Shown one piece after another: positions 40,368-48,806 of a stretch of DNA of 64,000 bases. Made by a program: the position numbers and the translations under genes. The notes below the pieces were generated by a model, which saw only the letters and a program-made list of their open reading frames with translations, had not been told where the DNA came from and did not search any database. The stretch lies in assembly GCF_000686885.1 (NCBI RefSeq), contig NZ_JMLU01000003.1, forward strand, positions 62,001 to 126,000, written 5' to 3'. This DNA is from Flavobacterium sasangense DSM 21067 (GTDB lineage Bacteria > Bacteroidota > Bacteroidia > Flavobacteriales > Flavobacteriaceae). The first letter of the stretch is position 1. Every line of letters starts with the position of its first letter.

Positions 40368-41609
40368 ATGATAGGATTATTTAAAGAAAATACAAAAATT
40401 GCGCTTGATTCCATTAAAGGTCAGGCTTTGCGTACTTCGCTAACGGTTATGATTATTGCAATTGGAATTATGGCTTTAGTTGGAATTCTAACGGTAGTTT
40501 CGGCTCTAGAAAATACGATTTTGAAAGATTTTGCGTCTATGGGAGCGAATACTTTTTCTATTAGTCAATATGATTTTTCATCTGAAATTAATCAAAACGA
40601 TACCGAACAACGTGTGAATCCTATCATTAGTTATCCAGAAGCCAAGGCTTTTCAAGACAAATATAATTTTCCGTTTACTACCACTTCGTTATCATTTACA
40701 GCAGGCTCGGCTGTTGAAGTAAAATATGGAGAAAAAAAGACCGATCCAGAAATTTCTATTGTTGGTGTTGATGAAAATTTTTGTCCGAATAAAGGATTAG
40801 AAGTGGTAAAAGGTAGAAATTTTAATTCTTTCGATATATCCAACAACAATTACGTTTGTATTCTAGGTTCCGATTTTGAAAAAGGATTGTTTGAAAACAT
40901 CAATCCGATTGATAAAACCATTTCGATTCGAGGAGCTAAATTCAAGGTGATTGGAGTTTTAAAAGAAAAAGGTTCTACGTTTGGAAACAGTCAGGATTTA
41001 CGAGTTTTGATTCCAACTCAGGTTGCTCGTTCGTTATTTTCGGCTCCTAATATTAATTACGATTTAGATGTCATGGTTACCAATGAAGCGCTTTTAGATG
41101 AAGCGGTTGATGATGCGATAATTACAATGAGAAGAGTTCGAAAATTAAGTCCAGTTGAGAAAGACAACTTCGGAATTGAACGCAGCGATGACTTAATTCA
41201 AACGTTACTTTCAAATACAGCTGTTTTATCAATTTCTGCTTGGGTGATTGGAATTATTACAATTTTCGGTTCATCAATAGCTTTGATGAATATTATGTTA
41301 GTTTCCGTTACCGAAAGAACGCGTGAAATTGGAGTTCGAAAATCGCTTGGCGCAAAACGAAGTACGATTGCGTGGCAATTTTTTACCGAAACATTAATTA
41401 TTGGGCAAATTGGTGGAATAGTTGGAATTATTTTAGGGATTTTAATTGGTTTTGGAATTGCATCTGCTATTGGATTTTCGTTCACAACTCCCTGGATGGC
41501 AATTTTTTGGGCATTTGTAGTAACATTTGCAGTAACTATTCTTTCCGGATTAATTCCTGCCATAAAAGCTTCGAAGTTAGATCCTGTGGAAGCGTTACGA
41601 TATGAGTAA
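40368..41609 (+). CDS. ABC transporter permease (MacB/FtsX-like)
   Basis: A 413-residue inner-membrane protein with the MacB-type topology: one N-terminal membrane segment (TSLTVMIIAIGIMALVGIL), a large periplasmic MacB-PCD domain (about residues 45-265) and three C-terminal membrane segments of the FtsX domain (WVIGIITIFGSSIALMNIML, GIVGIILGILIGFGIASAIG). The conserved link TERTREIGVRKSLGAKRSTI is diagnostic. Such permeases work with an ATPase, which is not encoded next to it here. They drive mechanotransmission for lipoprotein, toxin or peptide export. Confidence 0.92.
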   Translation: MIGLFKENTKIALDSIKGQALRTSLTVMIIAIGIMALVGILTVVSALENTILKDFASMGANTFSISQYDFSSEINQNDTEQRVNPIISYPEAKAFQDKYNFPFTTTSLSFTAGSAVEVKYGEKKTDPEISIVGVDENFCPNKGLEVVKGRNFNSFDISNNNYVCILGSDFEKGLFENINPIDKTISIRGAKFKVIGVLKEKGSTFGNSQDLRVLIPTQVARSLFSAPNINYDLDVMVTNEALLDEAVDDAIITMRRVRKLSPVEKDNFGIERSDDLIQTLLSNTAVLSISAWVIGIITIFGSSIALMNIMLVSVTERTREIGVRKSLGAKRSTIAWQFFTETLIIGQIGGIVGIILGILIGFGIASAIGFSFTTPWMAIFWAFVVTFAVTILSGLIPAIKASKLDPVEALRYE

Positions 41610-41627
41610 TTAGTTAAAAATCACTTT

Positions 41628-42482
41628 TTACTTTTCACATCTTATCATTCGATCGTTACCATACATATCTTTTTTCAATTCGATATTTTTGAAACCTAAA
41701 TTTTTAAGTAATCCAAATGTTTCTTTTCCTAAATATTGATTGATTTCGAAGAATAACAATCCGTTTGGCGACAAGTTTTTCAAAGCCAATTGCGCAATTT
41801 TTCTATAAAAAAGCAAAGCATCTGTATCTTCAACAAACAAAGCTAAATGGGGTTCGTAGTCTAAGACATTTTTCTTGATTTCTTGTTTTTCTAAATTGCG
41901 AACATAAGGCGGATTTGACACGATAATATCAAAATGTTGATTTAAATCTTCCACTTCTAATATGTCAGCTTGAATAAAACTAATATCAACTTTATTTGAA
42001 ACCGCATTTCTTTTAGCCACTTCTAATGCTTTTTCGGAAACATCAATCGCTGAAACGTTTGCTTGTGGTAAATTTAATTTTAATGAAATAGGAATACAAC
42101 CTGTTCCTGTTCCAATATCCAAAATCTCTAACTTTTGACTTTGAACTTTTGACTTTTGACTTTCAATTATCCATTCTACCAATTCTTCTGTTTCTGGCCT
42201 TGGAATTAAAGTATTTTCATTGACTTCAAATCGCAATCCGTAAAACCAAGCTTCACCTGTGATATACTGAATGGGTTTTTCTTGTTGTAAATCCGCTAAA
42301 ATTGTATTCCACTTTTCAACTTCTGCATCTGAAAGTTCAAAATTCGGATTCAAAGCTACATCTACTCGCTTTAAATTGTGCAAATATTCAGTTAGGATGA
42401 AAAAGAAACTTTCGATTTCTTGTTCGTCTTGAATACCTTGTAACGAATCAAAAAAGTGGTTTTTGTATTGTTTTAAAAGCAT
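41628..42482 (-). CDS. prmC: Release factor glutamine methyltransferase
   Basis: A 284-residue SAM-dependent enzyme that methylates the Gln of the GGQ motif in RF1 and RF2. The N-terminal helical domain (about 1-85) contains PIQYITGEAWFYG; the SAM site is LDIGTGTGCIPISL (121-134) and the catalytic NPPY is at 190-193 (VSNPPYVRN). Residues 107-117 (ESQKSKVQSQK) sit between LVEWII and LEILDIGTG, where homologues have a short link. Their DNA (42129-42165) is a run of the word AAAGTCA, so they look like an in-frame repeat insertion. Five bases separate it from the acetyltransferase gene. Confidence 0.95.
   Translation of the reverse strand: MLLKQYKNHFFDSLQGIQDEQEIESFFFILTEYLHNLKRVDVALNPNFELSDAEVEKWNTILADLQQEKPIQYITGEAWFYGLRFEVNENTLIPRPETEELVEWIIESQKSKVQSQKLEILDIGTGTGCIPISLKLNLPQANVSAIDVSEKALEVAKRNAVSNKVDISFIQADILEVEDLNQHFDIIVSNPPYVRNLEKQEIKKNVLDYEPHLALFVEDTDALLFYRKIAQLALKNLSPNGLLFFEINQYLGKETFGLLKNLGFKNIELKKDMYGNDRMIRCEK
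42129..42165. repeat. AAAGTCA-word repeat inside prmC
   Basis: On the coding strand the words AAAGTCA, AAAGTCA, AAAGTTC, AAAGTCA and AAAGTTA follow each other. They encode residues ESQKSKVQSQK of PrmC. The same word type encodes KSQKSEVS near the start of the mutB product. Confidence 0.75.
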
Positions 42483-42486
42483 AATT

Positions 42487-42966
42487 TTATCCTAATTTCT
42501 TCGTCATCCAAACTTCACAACTGTTATGACCGGTATTTCCCATGGGACCATCGATATTTTCAAAACCTATTCGTTTGTAAAGCTTTTGAGCCGTTGTCAT
42601 GAAAGATAAAGTTTCTAAATAACAGATTTCAAATCCTTGAGATTTGGCAAATTCCAAACATTTTTCAATGATTTTCTCGGCATAACCCGTTCCTCTGATT
42701 TCAGGAGCAAAGTACATTTTTTGCAATTCACATACAGATGCATCTGCATTTTCTAGAGGTGCAACTCCGCAACCTCCAACAACTTTTCCATCTTTTTCTA
42801 CAACATAATAGATAGAACGTGGTGCTTGATATACTTCGTATAACGTATCTAAAATGGGATCCGCATAAGCTGTTCCTACTTTTGGTGCATCTAATTCATG
42901 AAAAATATCACGAATTACTTTAGCAATCGACTCATTATCTTTTTGTTGTATTTCTCTAATTAACAT
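42487..42966 (-). CDS. GNAT family N-acetyltransferase
   Basis: A 159-residue single-domain acetyltransferase. The GNAT fold is shown by IREIQQKDNESIAKVIRDIF at the N-terminus, GGCGVAPLENADASVCELQKMY (strands 3-4), the acetyl-CoA loop EIRGTGYAEKIIEKCLEFA and CYLETLSFMTTAQKLYKRIG. It resembles ArgA-like/PaiA-like GNATs of unknown substrate. It is upstream of prmC with a 4-base gap and so probably co-transcribed. Confidence 0.9.
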   Translation of the reverse strand: MLIREIQQKDNESIAKVIRDIFHELDAPKVGTAYADPILDTLYEVYQAPRSIYYVVEKDGKVVGGCGVAPLENADASVCELQKMYFAPEIRGTGYAEKIIEKCLEFAKSQGFEICYLETLSFMTTAQKLYKRIGFENIDGPMGNTGHNSCEVWMTKKLG

Positions 42967-43015
42967 AGCATTTTTATTGTTGGGTAAAATTACATAAATT
43001 AACTTGAGATTGTTT

Positions 43016-43151
43016 TAAACATATAAGTCATTTAAGTTTTTTTTTACATTTTGGAAAGATTTAAAAAGCTCACAAAAGAAAATTAAAAGCTTATACAAAC
43101 TTGTTAATTAACTTCTTAAACATTTTCAAACTTATATGACTTATATGTTTA
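43016..43151. repeat. Inverted repeat, 24-bp arms (CATATAAGTCAT words)
   Basis: The left arm 43016-43039 and the right arm 43128-43151 match as reverse complements at 23 of 24 positions (core ACATATAAGTCAT / ATGACTTATATGT). They are 88 bases apart. The interior holds further AAGCTTATAC-like words. The element fills the divergent gap between the acetyltransferase gene and ribD. Confidence 0.85.
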
Positions 43152-43183
43152 TTTTTTACTCTTAAAAATACTACTTTTGTATT

Positions 43184-44227
43184 ATGACGACGCACGAATT
43201 TTACATGAAACGCTGTATTGAACTCGCCAAAAATGGTTTGGGAACGACGTATCCGAATCCGTTGGTAGGAAGTGTGATTGTGCATGACGGTAAGATTATT
43301 GGCGAAGGTTGGCACAAAAAAGCAGGCGAACCTCATGCGGAAGTCAATGCAGTGAATTCGGTAAAAAACAAATCGTTGTTGAAAGAAGCTACTATTTACG
43401 TGAGTTTAGAACCGTGTAGTCACTTCGGAAAAACGCCTCCGTGTTGCGATTTAATTATTGCGAATGAAATTCCGAATGTAGTTGTTGGAACCGTTGACCC
43501 TTTTGCAAAAGTGGCTGGAAATGGCATCAAAAAACTAGTTGAAAGTGGCAAAAATGTAACCGTTGGTATTTTAGAAGACGAATGCAACGAACTCAACAAA
43601 CGCTTTTTTACCTTTCATCAAAAACAAAGACCTTATATTATTTTGAAATGGGCGGAAACAGCTGATGGCTTTATTGCTCCAATTTCAAAAGAAGAAAAAA
43701 GTCCTGTTTGGATTACAAATCAATACTCAAGACAATTGGTTCACAAATGGCGTACGGAAGAACAAGCGATTTTAGTTGGAACGAATACCGTTTTAGACGA
43801 TAATCCGAAATTAGATGCCCGAGATTTTTCAGGAAATAATCCAGTTCGAATTGTGTTGGATAAATCAGGAAAAATTTCTGAAAACTATCACGTTAAAAAT
43901 AATTCCCAAAAAACAATTTTTATTACGGAAAGCGAAAATTTCATTTCAACTGAAAATTGTATCTATGAAAATGCTATCTTTGATATTCACCTAATTTCTT
44001 CAATTTGCGATATTTTGTATAAAAACGACATACAATCCGTTATAATTGAAGGAGGAAGTAAAACGCTGCAATCCTTTATAGATGCGAATTTATGGGATGA
44101 AGCACGTGTTTTCAAAGGAGACACAACATTTCAAAACGGCATATTAGCCCCAAATATTTCCGGAAATCCGGTTGCTGGTTTTGACATAATGAATGATGAA
44201 CTTAAAATTTTCAAGAATTATGATTGA
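43184..44227 (+). CDS. ribD: Bifunctional riboflavin deaminase/reductase
   Basis: A 347-residue enzyme for the second and third steps of riboflavin synthesis: deamination, then ribosyl reduction, of the GTP-derived pyrimidine. The N-terminal deaminase domain has the zinc motif H51-A-E53 (GEPHAEVNAV) and PCSHFGKTPPCCD with Cys78 and Cys87. The reductase domain covers about 150-347 (KWAETADGFIAP, VIIEGGSKTLQSFI). The -7-like element TACTTTTG (43172-43179) ends four bases before the ATG; homologues also begin here (MTTHEFYMKRCI), so a leaderless mRNA is possible. The stop overlaps the next gene by 8 bases. Confidence 0.95.
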   Translation: MTTHEFYMKRCIELAKNGLGTTYPNPLVGSVIVHDGKIIGEGWHKKAGEPHAEVNAVNSVKNKSLLKEATIYVSLEPCSHFGKTPPCCDLIIANEIPNVVVGTVDPFAKVAGNGIKKLVESGKNVTVGILEDECNELNKRFFTFHQKQRPYIILKWAETADGFIAPISKEEKSPVWITNQYSRQLVHKWRTEEQAILVGTNTVLDDNPKLDARDFSGNNPVRIVLDKSGKISENYHVKNNSQKTIFITESENFISTENCIYENAIFDIHLISSICDILYKNDIQSVIIEGGSKTLQSFIDANLWDEARVFKGDTTFQNGILAPNISGNPVAGFDIMNDELKIFKNYD

Positions 44228-44822
44228 AGCAATTATTTTTGATTTTGGCGATGTATTTATCGATTTGAACAAACAAGCAATTGATTCTGAATTTAGAAAA
44301 CTAGGCTTAACCGCTTGGCATGATGATTTAGACACTTTGAATAAAAAGTACGAAATTGGAAAAATTGACGAACTTGAATTCATACAAGGTTTTCAAAAAC
44401 ATCTACCAAATGCTGATTTAACAGAAATTAGAGCCGCTTGGAATTCTATTTTAGGTGATTTTCCACTAAAACGTTTGGAGTTTTTGCAAATGATTGCTTC
44501 TAAATATCGCTTGTTTCTTTTAAGCAATACCGATCATACTCACATTGAGAAATTTGAACATAAAGAAGGACAAACGTTTGCTCGCGATTTTTATAGTTGT
44601 TTTGAAAAAGTTTACTTTTCATACGAAATTGGAATTCGCAAACCAGATGAAAATGCGTTTCGATATATTATTAACAACCATAATTTAAACCCAAAAAAAA
44701 CATTATTCATCGACGACAAAAAAGAAAATACAGATGTTGCTGAAAAATTAGGGTTTAAGATTTGGAACATTCAACCCGGAGTTGAAGATGTCACCCAACT
44801 ATTCGATAAAAAAATAATTTAA
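44220..44822 (+). CDS. HAD family hydrolase (IA subfamily)
   Basis: The ATG at 44220 (200 residues) is preferred, since it places the HAD motif I next to the start: IEAIIFDFGDVFIDLNKQ with nucleophile Asp and DxD-like spacing. Motif II is LFLLSNTDHTH (Ser/Thr), motif III is in GIRKPDENAF (Lys) and motif IV is TLFIDDKKENTDVAEKLGF. It is similar to YihX-type phosphatases. It overlaps ribD by 8 bases, so it might supply the long-missing type of phosphatase step of riboflavin synthesis, but this is only inferred from the coupling. Confidence 0.9.
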   Translation: MIEAIIFDFGDVFIDLNKQAIDSEFRKLGLTAWHDDLDTLNKKYEIGKIDELEFIQGFQKHLPNADLTEIRAAWNSILGDFPLKRLEFLQMIASKYRLFLLSNTDHTHIEKFEHKEGQTFARDFYSCFEKVYFSYEIGIRKPDENAFRYIINNHNLNPKKTLFIDDKKENTDVAEKLGFKIWNIQPGVEDVTQLFDKKII

Positions 44823-44828
44823 ACCATT

Positions 44829-45689
44829 GTGATTTATTTACTACTTAGCATTTTATTTAACGCTGTACTATTTGTTATTATTAAGTTATTCGCCAAATTC
44901 AATATTGATGCCTTACAAGCTTTAGTAGTAAATTATTTTGTTGCGTTTTTGGTTGGACTTTTCTTTTTAGATTCGAGTATTGTTCCAACAGAAATTATTA
45001 CCGAAGATTGGTTTAAAGGAAGTATTCTTTTGGGCTTTGTTTTCATATCTACCTTTTACGCTACTACGCTAACTTCGCAACGAAATGGACTATCGGTAGC
45101 TTCGGTGGCTTCTAAAATGTCGGTTATAATTCCTATTACATTAGGTGTTATTTTATACAACGAACAACTTGGCTTTATTAAAATTATTGGAATTCTATTA
45201 GCCTTAGTGGCAGTATATTTTACTTCAAAAAAAGAAACTGGAGAAGTACAACAAGCTTCCAACCTGCTCTATCCTATTCTAGTATTTATTGGTGCTGGAA
45301 CTATTGATGCGAGTTTAAAATACTTACAAACATTTCATGTTCCTTCAAATAAAATTGGTTTGTTTTCGTCTGTTACTTTTTTCTGCGCTTTTAGTGTGGG
45401 AATTCTGACTATTCTATTTTTAACTTTTAGAGGAAAAATCCAATTTTCGGGAAGAAATATTTTAGGAGGAATTGTTTTGGGCTTACCCAATTATTTTTCA
45501 TTGTACTTTTTAGTCAAAATGTTAGAAGCAAAAGCGTTTGAAAGCGCTACTTTATTTACGATTCACAATATTGCTATCGTAATTGTTTCTACCTTTGCAG
45601 GGATCCTTTTCTTTAAAGAAAGAATTTCAATGCGAAATGCTTTAGGAATTGGATTAGCTTTATTTGCCCTATTTTTAGTTACCTATTAA
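44829..45689 (+). CDS. EamA/DMT family transporter
   Basis: A 286-residue polytopic protein of the drug/metabolite transporter superfamily, with about ten membrane segments in two EamA repeats. The start codon is GTG at 44829, six bases after the HAD stop; no ATG exists near it. Repeat 1 ends with SVIIPITLGVILYNEQLGFI and ALVAVYFTS; repeat 2 ends with TFAGILFFKERISMRNALGI. Substrate unknown. It is followed immediately by the YigZ-type gene. Confidence 0.85.
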   Translation: MIYLLLSILFNAVLFVIIKLFAKFNIDALQALVVNYFVAFLVGLFFLDSSIVPTEIITEDWFKGSILLGFVFISTFYATTLTSQRNGLSVASVASKMSVIIPITLGVILYNEQLGFIKIIGILLALVAVYFTSKKETGEVQQASNLLYPILVFIGAGTIDASLKYLQTFHVPSNKIGLFSSVTFFCAFSVGILTILFLTFRGKIQFSGRNILGGIVLGLPNYFSLYFLVKMLEAKAFESATLFTIHNIAIVIVSTFAGILFFKERISMRNALGIGLALFALFLVTY

Positions 45690-45690
45690 A

Positions 45691-46305
45691 ATGGATTTTC
45701 CAGAAAAAGACACATATAAAACTATTGCAGCAGCTTCAGAAGAAGTGTTATACAAAGAAAAGAACAGCAAATTCTTTGGCTACGCTTTTCCTGTAACTAC
45801 CGAAGAAGAAATCAAAGAAATTTTAGAGCGTTTACGAAAAGAACATTTTTCGGCTCGTCATTGGTGTTATGCGTATCAAATTGGTACAGAAAAAATTCAA
45901 TATCGCGCTAACGATGACGGAGAACCGAATAATAGTGCCGGAATGCCTATTTACGGCCAAATTCAATCATTTGAAGTTACGAATGTATTAGTTGTAGTGG
46001 TTCGTTATTTTGGCGGTGTAAAACTAGGCGTTGGTGGATTAATTTCTGCTTACAAGATTGCTGCCCAAATGGCATTGGAAAATTCTGAAATTGTAGAGCG
46101 AACCATTGACAAACATTTTATTATTTCTTTTGGATATGCCAACATGAATAAAGTGATGCGCATCATCAAAGAGAAAAATCTGCAAATTATTTCTCAAAAA
46201 ATGGAAATGGATTGCGAAATCGAAATCTCAATCCGAAAAAAAAATGTCCAAAATCTATTGGACACTTTTGAAAATTTATACGAAATAAAACTAACCGAAA
46301 TTTAA
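45691..46305 (+). CDS. YigZ/IMPACT family protein
   Basis: A 204-residue cytoplasmic protein with the UPF0029/Impact N-terminal domain. The signature is RAND-DGEPNNSAGMPIYGQI followed by VVRYFGGVKLGVGGLISAYK. A C-terminal DUF1949-like ferredoxin-fold domain is seen at about residues 140-204. Eukaryotic IMPACT binds GCN1; the bacterial role is unclear. Only one base lies between the EamA stop and this ATG. It converges on the thioesterase gene and overlaps it by 4 bases. Confidence 0.92.
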   Translation: MDFPEKDTYKTIAAASEEVLYKEKNSKFFGYAFPVTTEEEIKEILERLRKEHFSARHWCYAYQIGTEKIQYRANDDGEPNNSAGMPIYGQIQSFEVTNVLVVVVRYFGGVKLGVGGLISAYKIAAQMALENSEIVERTIDKHFIISFGYANMNKVMRIIKEKNLQIISQKMEMDCEIEISIRKKNVQNLLDTFENLYEIKLTEI

Positions 46306-46712
46306 ACTTCCAGAAACGAATTTATCTTCTCCGAAACATAACTTGGAGGCAAAATTGGACGCCCCGTTTTCATGTCTACAAACACTAACATTGAGTAACC
46401 CGTTGTTAATAACTCATTTGCTTCATTATAGATTTCATAGTCAAATTCTATCTTTACAGAGGTCTGACTTTTTAATATTGTCTTAACAGTCAACAAGTCA
46501 TCGTAACGAGCTGGTTTTTTGTAATTCATTGTCAATGAAACCACAGGAAGCATAACGCCGTTTTCTTCCATCCATTTGTACGAAACCCCTAAGTTTCTTA
46601 GCCATTCCACGCGTCCCATTTCAAAATACTGCGCGTAATTTCCGTGATAAACGACTCCCATTTGATCTGTTTCCGCATAACGCACACGAACTTGAAATTG
46701 ATATTCTCTCAT
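46302..46712 (-). CDS. Acyl-CoA thioesterase (hotdog fold)
   Basis: A 136-residue protein of the 4HBT/YbgC-like thioesterase family. The catalytic signature YAETDQMGVVYHGNYAQYFE contains the conserved Asp and the HGNY motif. The rest is a typical hotdog domain (VVSLTMNYKKPARYDDLLTV, VKIEFDYEIYNEANELLTTG). It hydrolyses an acyl-CoA of unknown chain length. The gene is divergent from dnaA. Confidence 0.93.
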   Translation of the reverse strand: MREYQFQVRVRYAETDQMGVVYHGNYAQYFEMGRVEWLRNLGVSYKWMEENGVMLPVVSLTMNYKKPARYDDLLTVKTILKSQTSVKIEFDYEIYNEANELLTTGYSMLVFVDMKTGRPILPPSYVSEKINSFLEV

Positions 46713-46839
46713 ATTAAATCTATATTAAATTAACATTAAAAAAATTCCCTTAGGCCTACAATATTTTTTTTTAAAAATCAAGGGCAAAAAAATTTTTTTT
46801 ACAGAATTTTGTTCACATATTTGCTAACCCAAATTATCC

Positions 46840-46861
46840 GAACAGAATACCCGTTCTGTTC
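46840..46861. promoter_or_regulatory. 22-bp palindrome upstream of dnaA
   Basis: GAACAGAA-TACCCG-TTCTGTTC has perfect 8-bp arms and a 6-base centre. It lies 54 bases before the dnaA start. A related half-similar site ACAGAATTTTGTTC lies at 46801-46814. This suits an operator bound by a dimeric repressor. I saw no cluster of DnaA boxes that would mark oriC. Confidence 0.55.
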
Positions 46862-46915
46862 ACTTTTGTAACCTATACAAAACTAAAAATAAACTAGTAA
46901 TAACTAATTGAATTT

Positions 46916-48343
46916 ATGACAAAAACTGCGCAATCGGTATGGAACAACTGTCTGTCTTTCATAAAAGACAATATTCAAGATCAAGCTTACAAGACTTGGT
47001 TTGAACCTATTCAATCAGTTGAACTAAACGATAACGCGTTATCTATTCAAGTACCTAGTAAATTCTTCTACGAATGGTTAGAAGAACACTATGTAAAATT
47101 ATTAAAAGTAGCCCTAACTAAAGAATTAGGACCAGGCGCAAAGTTATTGTATAAAATTAAGATGGAAAACACTTATGGCAATAAACTTCCATTTACTGAG
47201 CAAATTCCGAGTTATAACAGAACCGCGGTAAAACCTCAGGAAGTAGATGTGCCAATTGTTAACAAAAATCCTGAATTAAAAAACCCGTTCATCATTCCTG
47301 GAATTCGTAATTTAAAAATCGAATCGCAATTAAATGCTAATTATAGTTTTGACAATTTCCTAGAAGGAGATTCGAATCGTTTAGCAAGAAGTGCTGGTAT
47401 GGCTGTTGCTAATAAACCAGGCGGAACTTCCTTCAACCCATTATTAATTTTTGGTGGAGTTGGATTAGGAAAAACGCACTTAGCTCACGCTATTGGGGTT
47501 GAAATCAAAGATAAATATCCAGAAAAAACCGTGTTGTATATTTCGGCTGAAATATTTACACAACAATATATTGATTCGGTTAAGAAAAACACTCGTAACG
47601 ATTTTATTCATTTTTATCAATTAATTGATGTTTTGATTATCGACGACGTTCAATTCTTATCGGGTAAATCAGGAACGCAAGATGTATTTTTCCACATCTT
47701 CAATCACTTACATCAAAACGGAAAACAAGTAATCCTAACTTCTGACAAAGCACCAGTTGACATGCAAGATATTGAGCAACGCTTACTATCTCGTTTCAAA
47801 TGGGGATTATCAGCAGAATTACACCAACCAGACTACGAAACGCGTATTTCAATTTTGAAAAACATTTTATTCCGTGACGGAGTGGAAATGCCAGAAGAAA
47901 TTATCGAATACGTTGCTAAGAATATCAAATCTAATGTTCGTGAACTAGAAGGTGCTATCATTTCTTTGATTGCTCAATCTTCTTTTAACAAACGTGAAGT
48001 TACTATTGATTTAGCTAAGCAAGTAGTTGAAAAATTCGTTAAAAACGTAAAACGTGAAATTTCAATTGATTATATCCAGAAAATTGTTTCGGATTATTTC
48101 CAATTGGATGTTGAAACGTTACAGTCAAAAACTAGAAAACGTCACGTGGTACAAGCCAGACAATTAGCGATGTTCTTTGCTAAGAAATTCACGAAAGCTT
48201 CTTTGGCTAACATTGGTTCGCAAATTGGAGACAGAGACCACGCAACGGTTCTTCACGCTTGTAAAACAGTTGATAACTTAGTTACTACTGATAAACAATT
48301 CCGTAAATTCGTTGACGATATCAACAAGAAGTTATCGCTATAA
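46916..48343 (+). CDS. dnaA: Chromosomal replication initiator DnaA
   Basis: A 475-residue AAA+ initiator that unwinds oriC. Domain I spans about residues 1-85 (QSVWNNCLSFIKDNIQDQAY). Domain III has Walker A GGVGLGKT at 180-187 and Walker B IIDDVQFL, with the sensor region DIEQRLLSRFKWGL. Domain IV ends with the DNA-binding signature IGDRDHATVLHACKTVDNL. Length is normal. It is followed three bases later by the phosphatase gene. No dnaN or typical oriC context is next to it, as is common in Flavobacteriaceae. Confidence 0.98.
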   Translation: MTKTAQSVWNNCLSFIKDNIQDQAYKTWFEPIQSVELNDNALSIQVPSKFFYEWLEEHYVKLLKVALTKELGPGAKLLYKIKMENTYGNKLPFTEQIPSYNRTAVKPQEVDVPIVNKNPELKNPFIIPGIRNLKIESQLNANYSFDNFLEGDSNRLARSAGMAVANKPGGTSFNPLLIFGGVGLGKTHLAHAIGVEIKDKYPEKTVLYISAEIFTQQYIDSVKKNTRNDFIHFYQLIDVLIIDDVQFLSGKSGTQDVFFHIFNHLHQNGKQVILTSDKAPVDMQDIEQRLLSRFKWGLSAELHQPDYETRISILKNILFRDGVEMPEEIIEYVAKNIKSNVRELEGAIISLIAQSSFNKREVTIDLAKQVVEKFVKNVKREISIDYIQKIVSDYFQLDVETLQSKTRKRHVVQARQLAMFFAKKFTKASLANIGSQIGDRDHATVLHACKTVDNLVTTDKQFRKFVDDINKKLSL

Positions 48344-48346
48344 TTC

Positions 48347-48802
48347 ATGGCTACAAAAATCTTAATGGTTTGCTTAGGAAATATTTGCCGTTCTCCTTTG
48401 GCAGAAGGTATTATGCGCTCTAAACTTTCCGAAGATTTTACAGTAGATTCAGCAGGAACTGGAGGTTGGCACGCAGGGGAATTACCTGACAAACGTTCAA
48501 TTGCTACTGCAAAAAATAGAGGTTTAGATATCACCAATCAAAGAGCAAGACAATTCAAAAAAAGTGATTTTGAGATTTTTGACCATATTTTTGTAATGGA
48601 TAATTCTAATTACAAAGATGTTTTGGCTTTAGCCCCAAATGAAGAAGCAAAATCGAAAGTCAAACTGATTCTAAACGAAATTTTCCCAAATGAAAACGTT
48701 GATGTTCCCGACCCGTATTATGGCGGTCAAGAAGGATTTGAAAACGTTTTTGATATGTTAGACCAAGCTTGCGAGGAGATTGCAAGAAAACTTAAACAAT
48801 AA
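48347..48802 (+). CDS. Low-molecular-weight protein-tyrosine phosphatase
   Basis: A 151-residue phosphatase. The P-loop C9-LGNIC-R15 (MVCLGNICRSPLAEGIM) is the C-X5-R active site, and DPYY (in DVPDPYYGGQEGFE) holds the general acid Asp. The length fits the family exactly. Substrates may be BY-kinase-type proteins or arginine-phosphate proteins. It sits three bases after dnaA and five before the methylase gene, forming a compact series. Confidence 0.95.
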   Translation: MATKILMVCLGNICRSPLAEGIMRSKLSEDFTVDSAGTGGWHAGELPDKRSIATAKNRGLDITNQRARQFKKSDFEIFDHIFVMDNSNYKDVLALAPNEEAKSKVKLILNEIFPNENVDVPDPYYGGQEGFENVFDMLDQACEEIARKLKQ

Positions 48803-48806
48803 TATC

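Noticed and set aside
42967..43183. FMN riboswitch before ribD
   Set aside because: None of the conserved RFN-element blocks (AGGGTCGG-like) were found; the gap is filled by an A/T-rich inverted repeat instead.
46713..46915. Origin of replication next to dnaA
   Set aside because: No cluster of DnaA boxes or A/T-rich 13-mers in a typical arrangement was seen, and dnaN and other origin neighbours are absent. Location of dnaA away from oriC is usual in this group.
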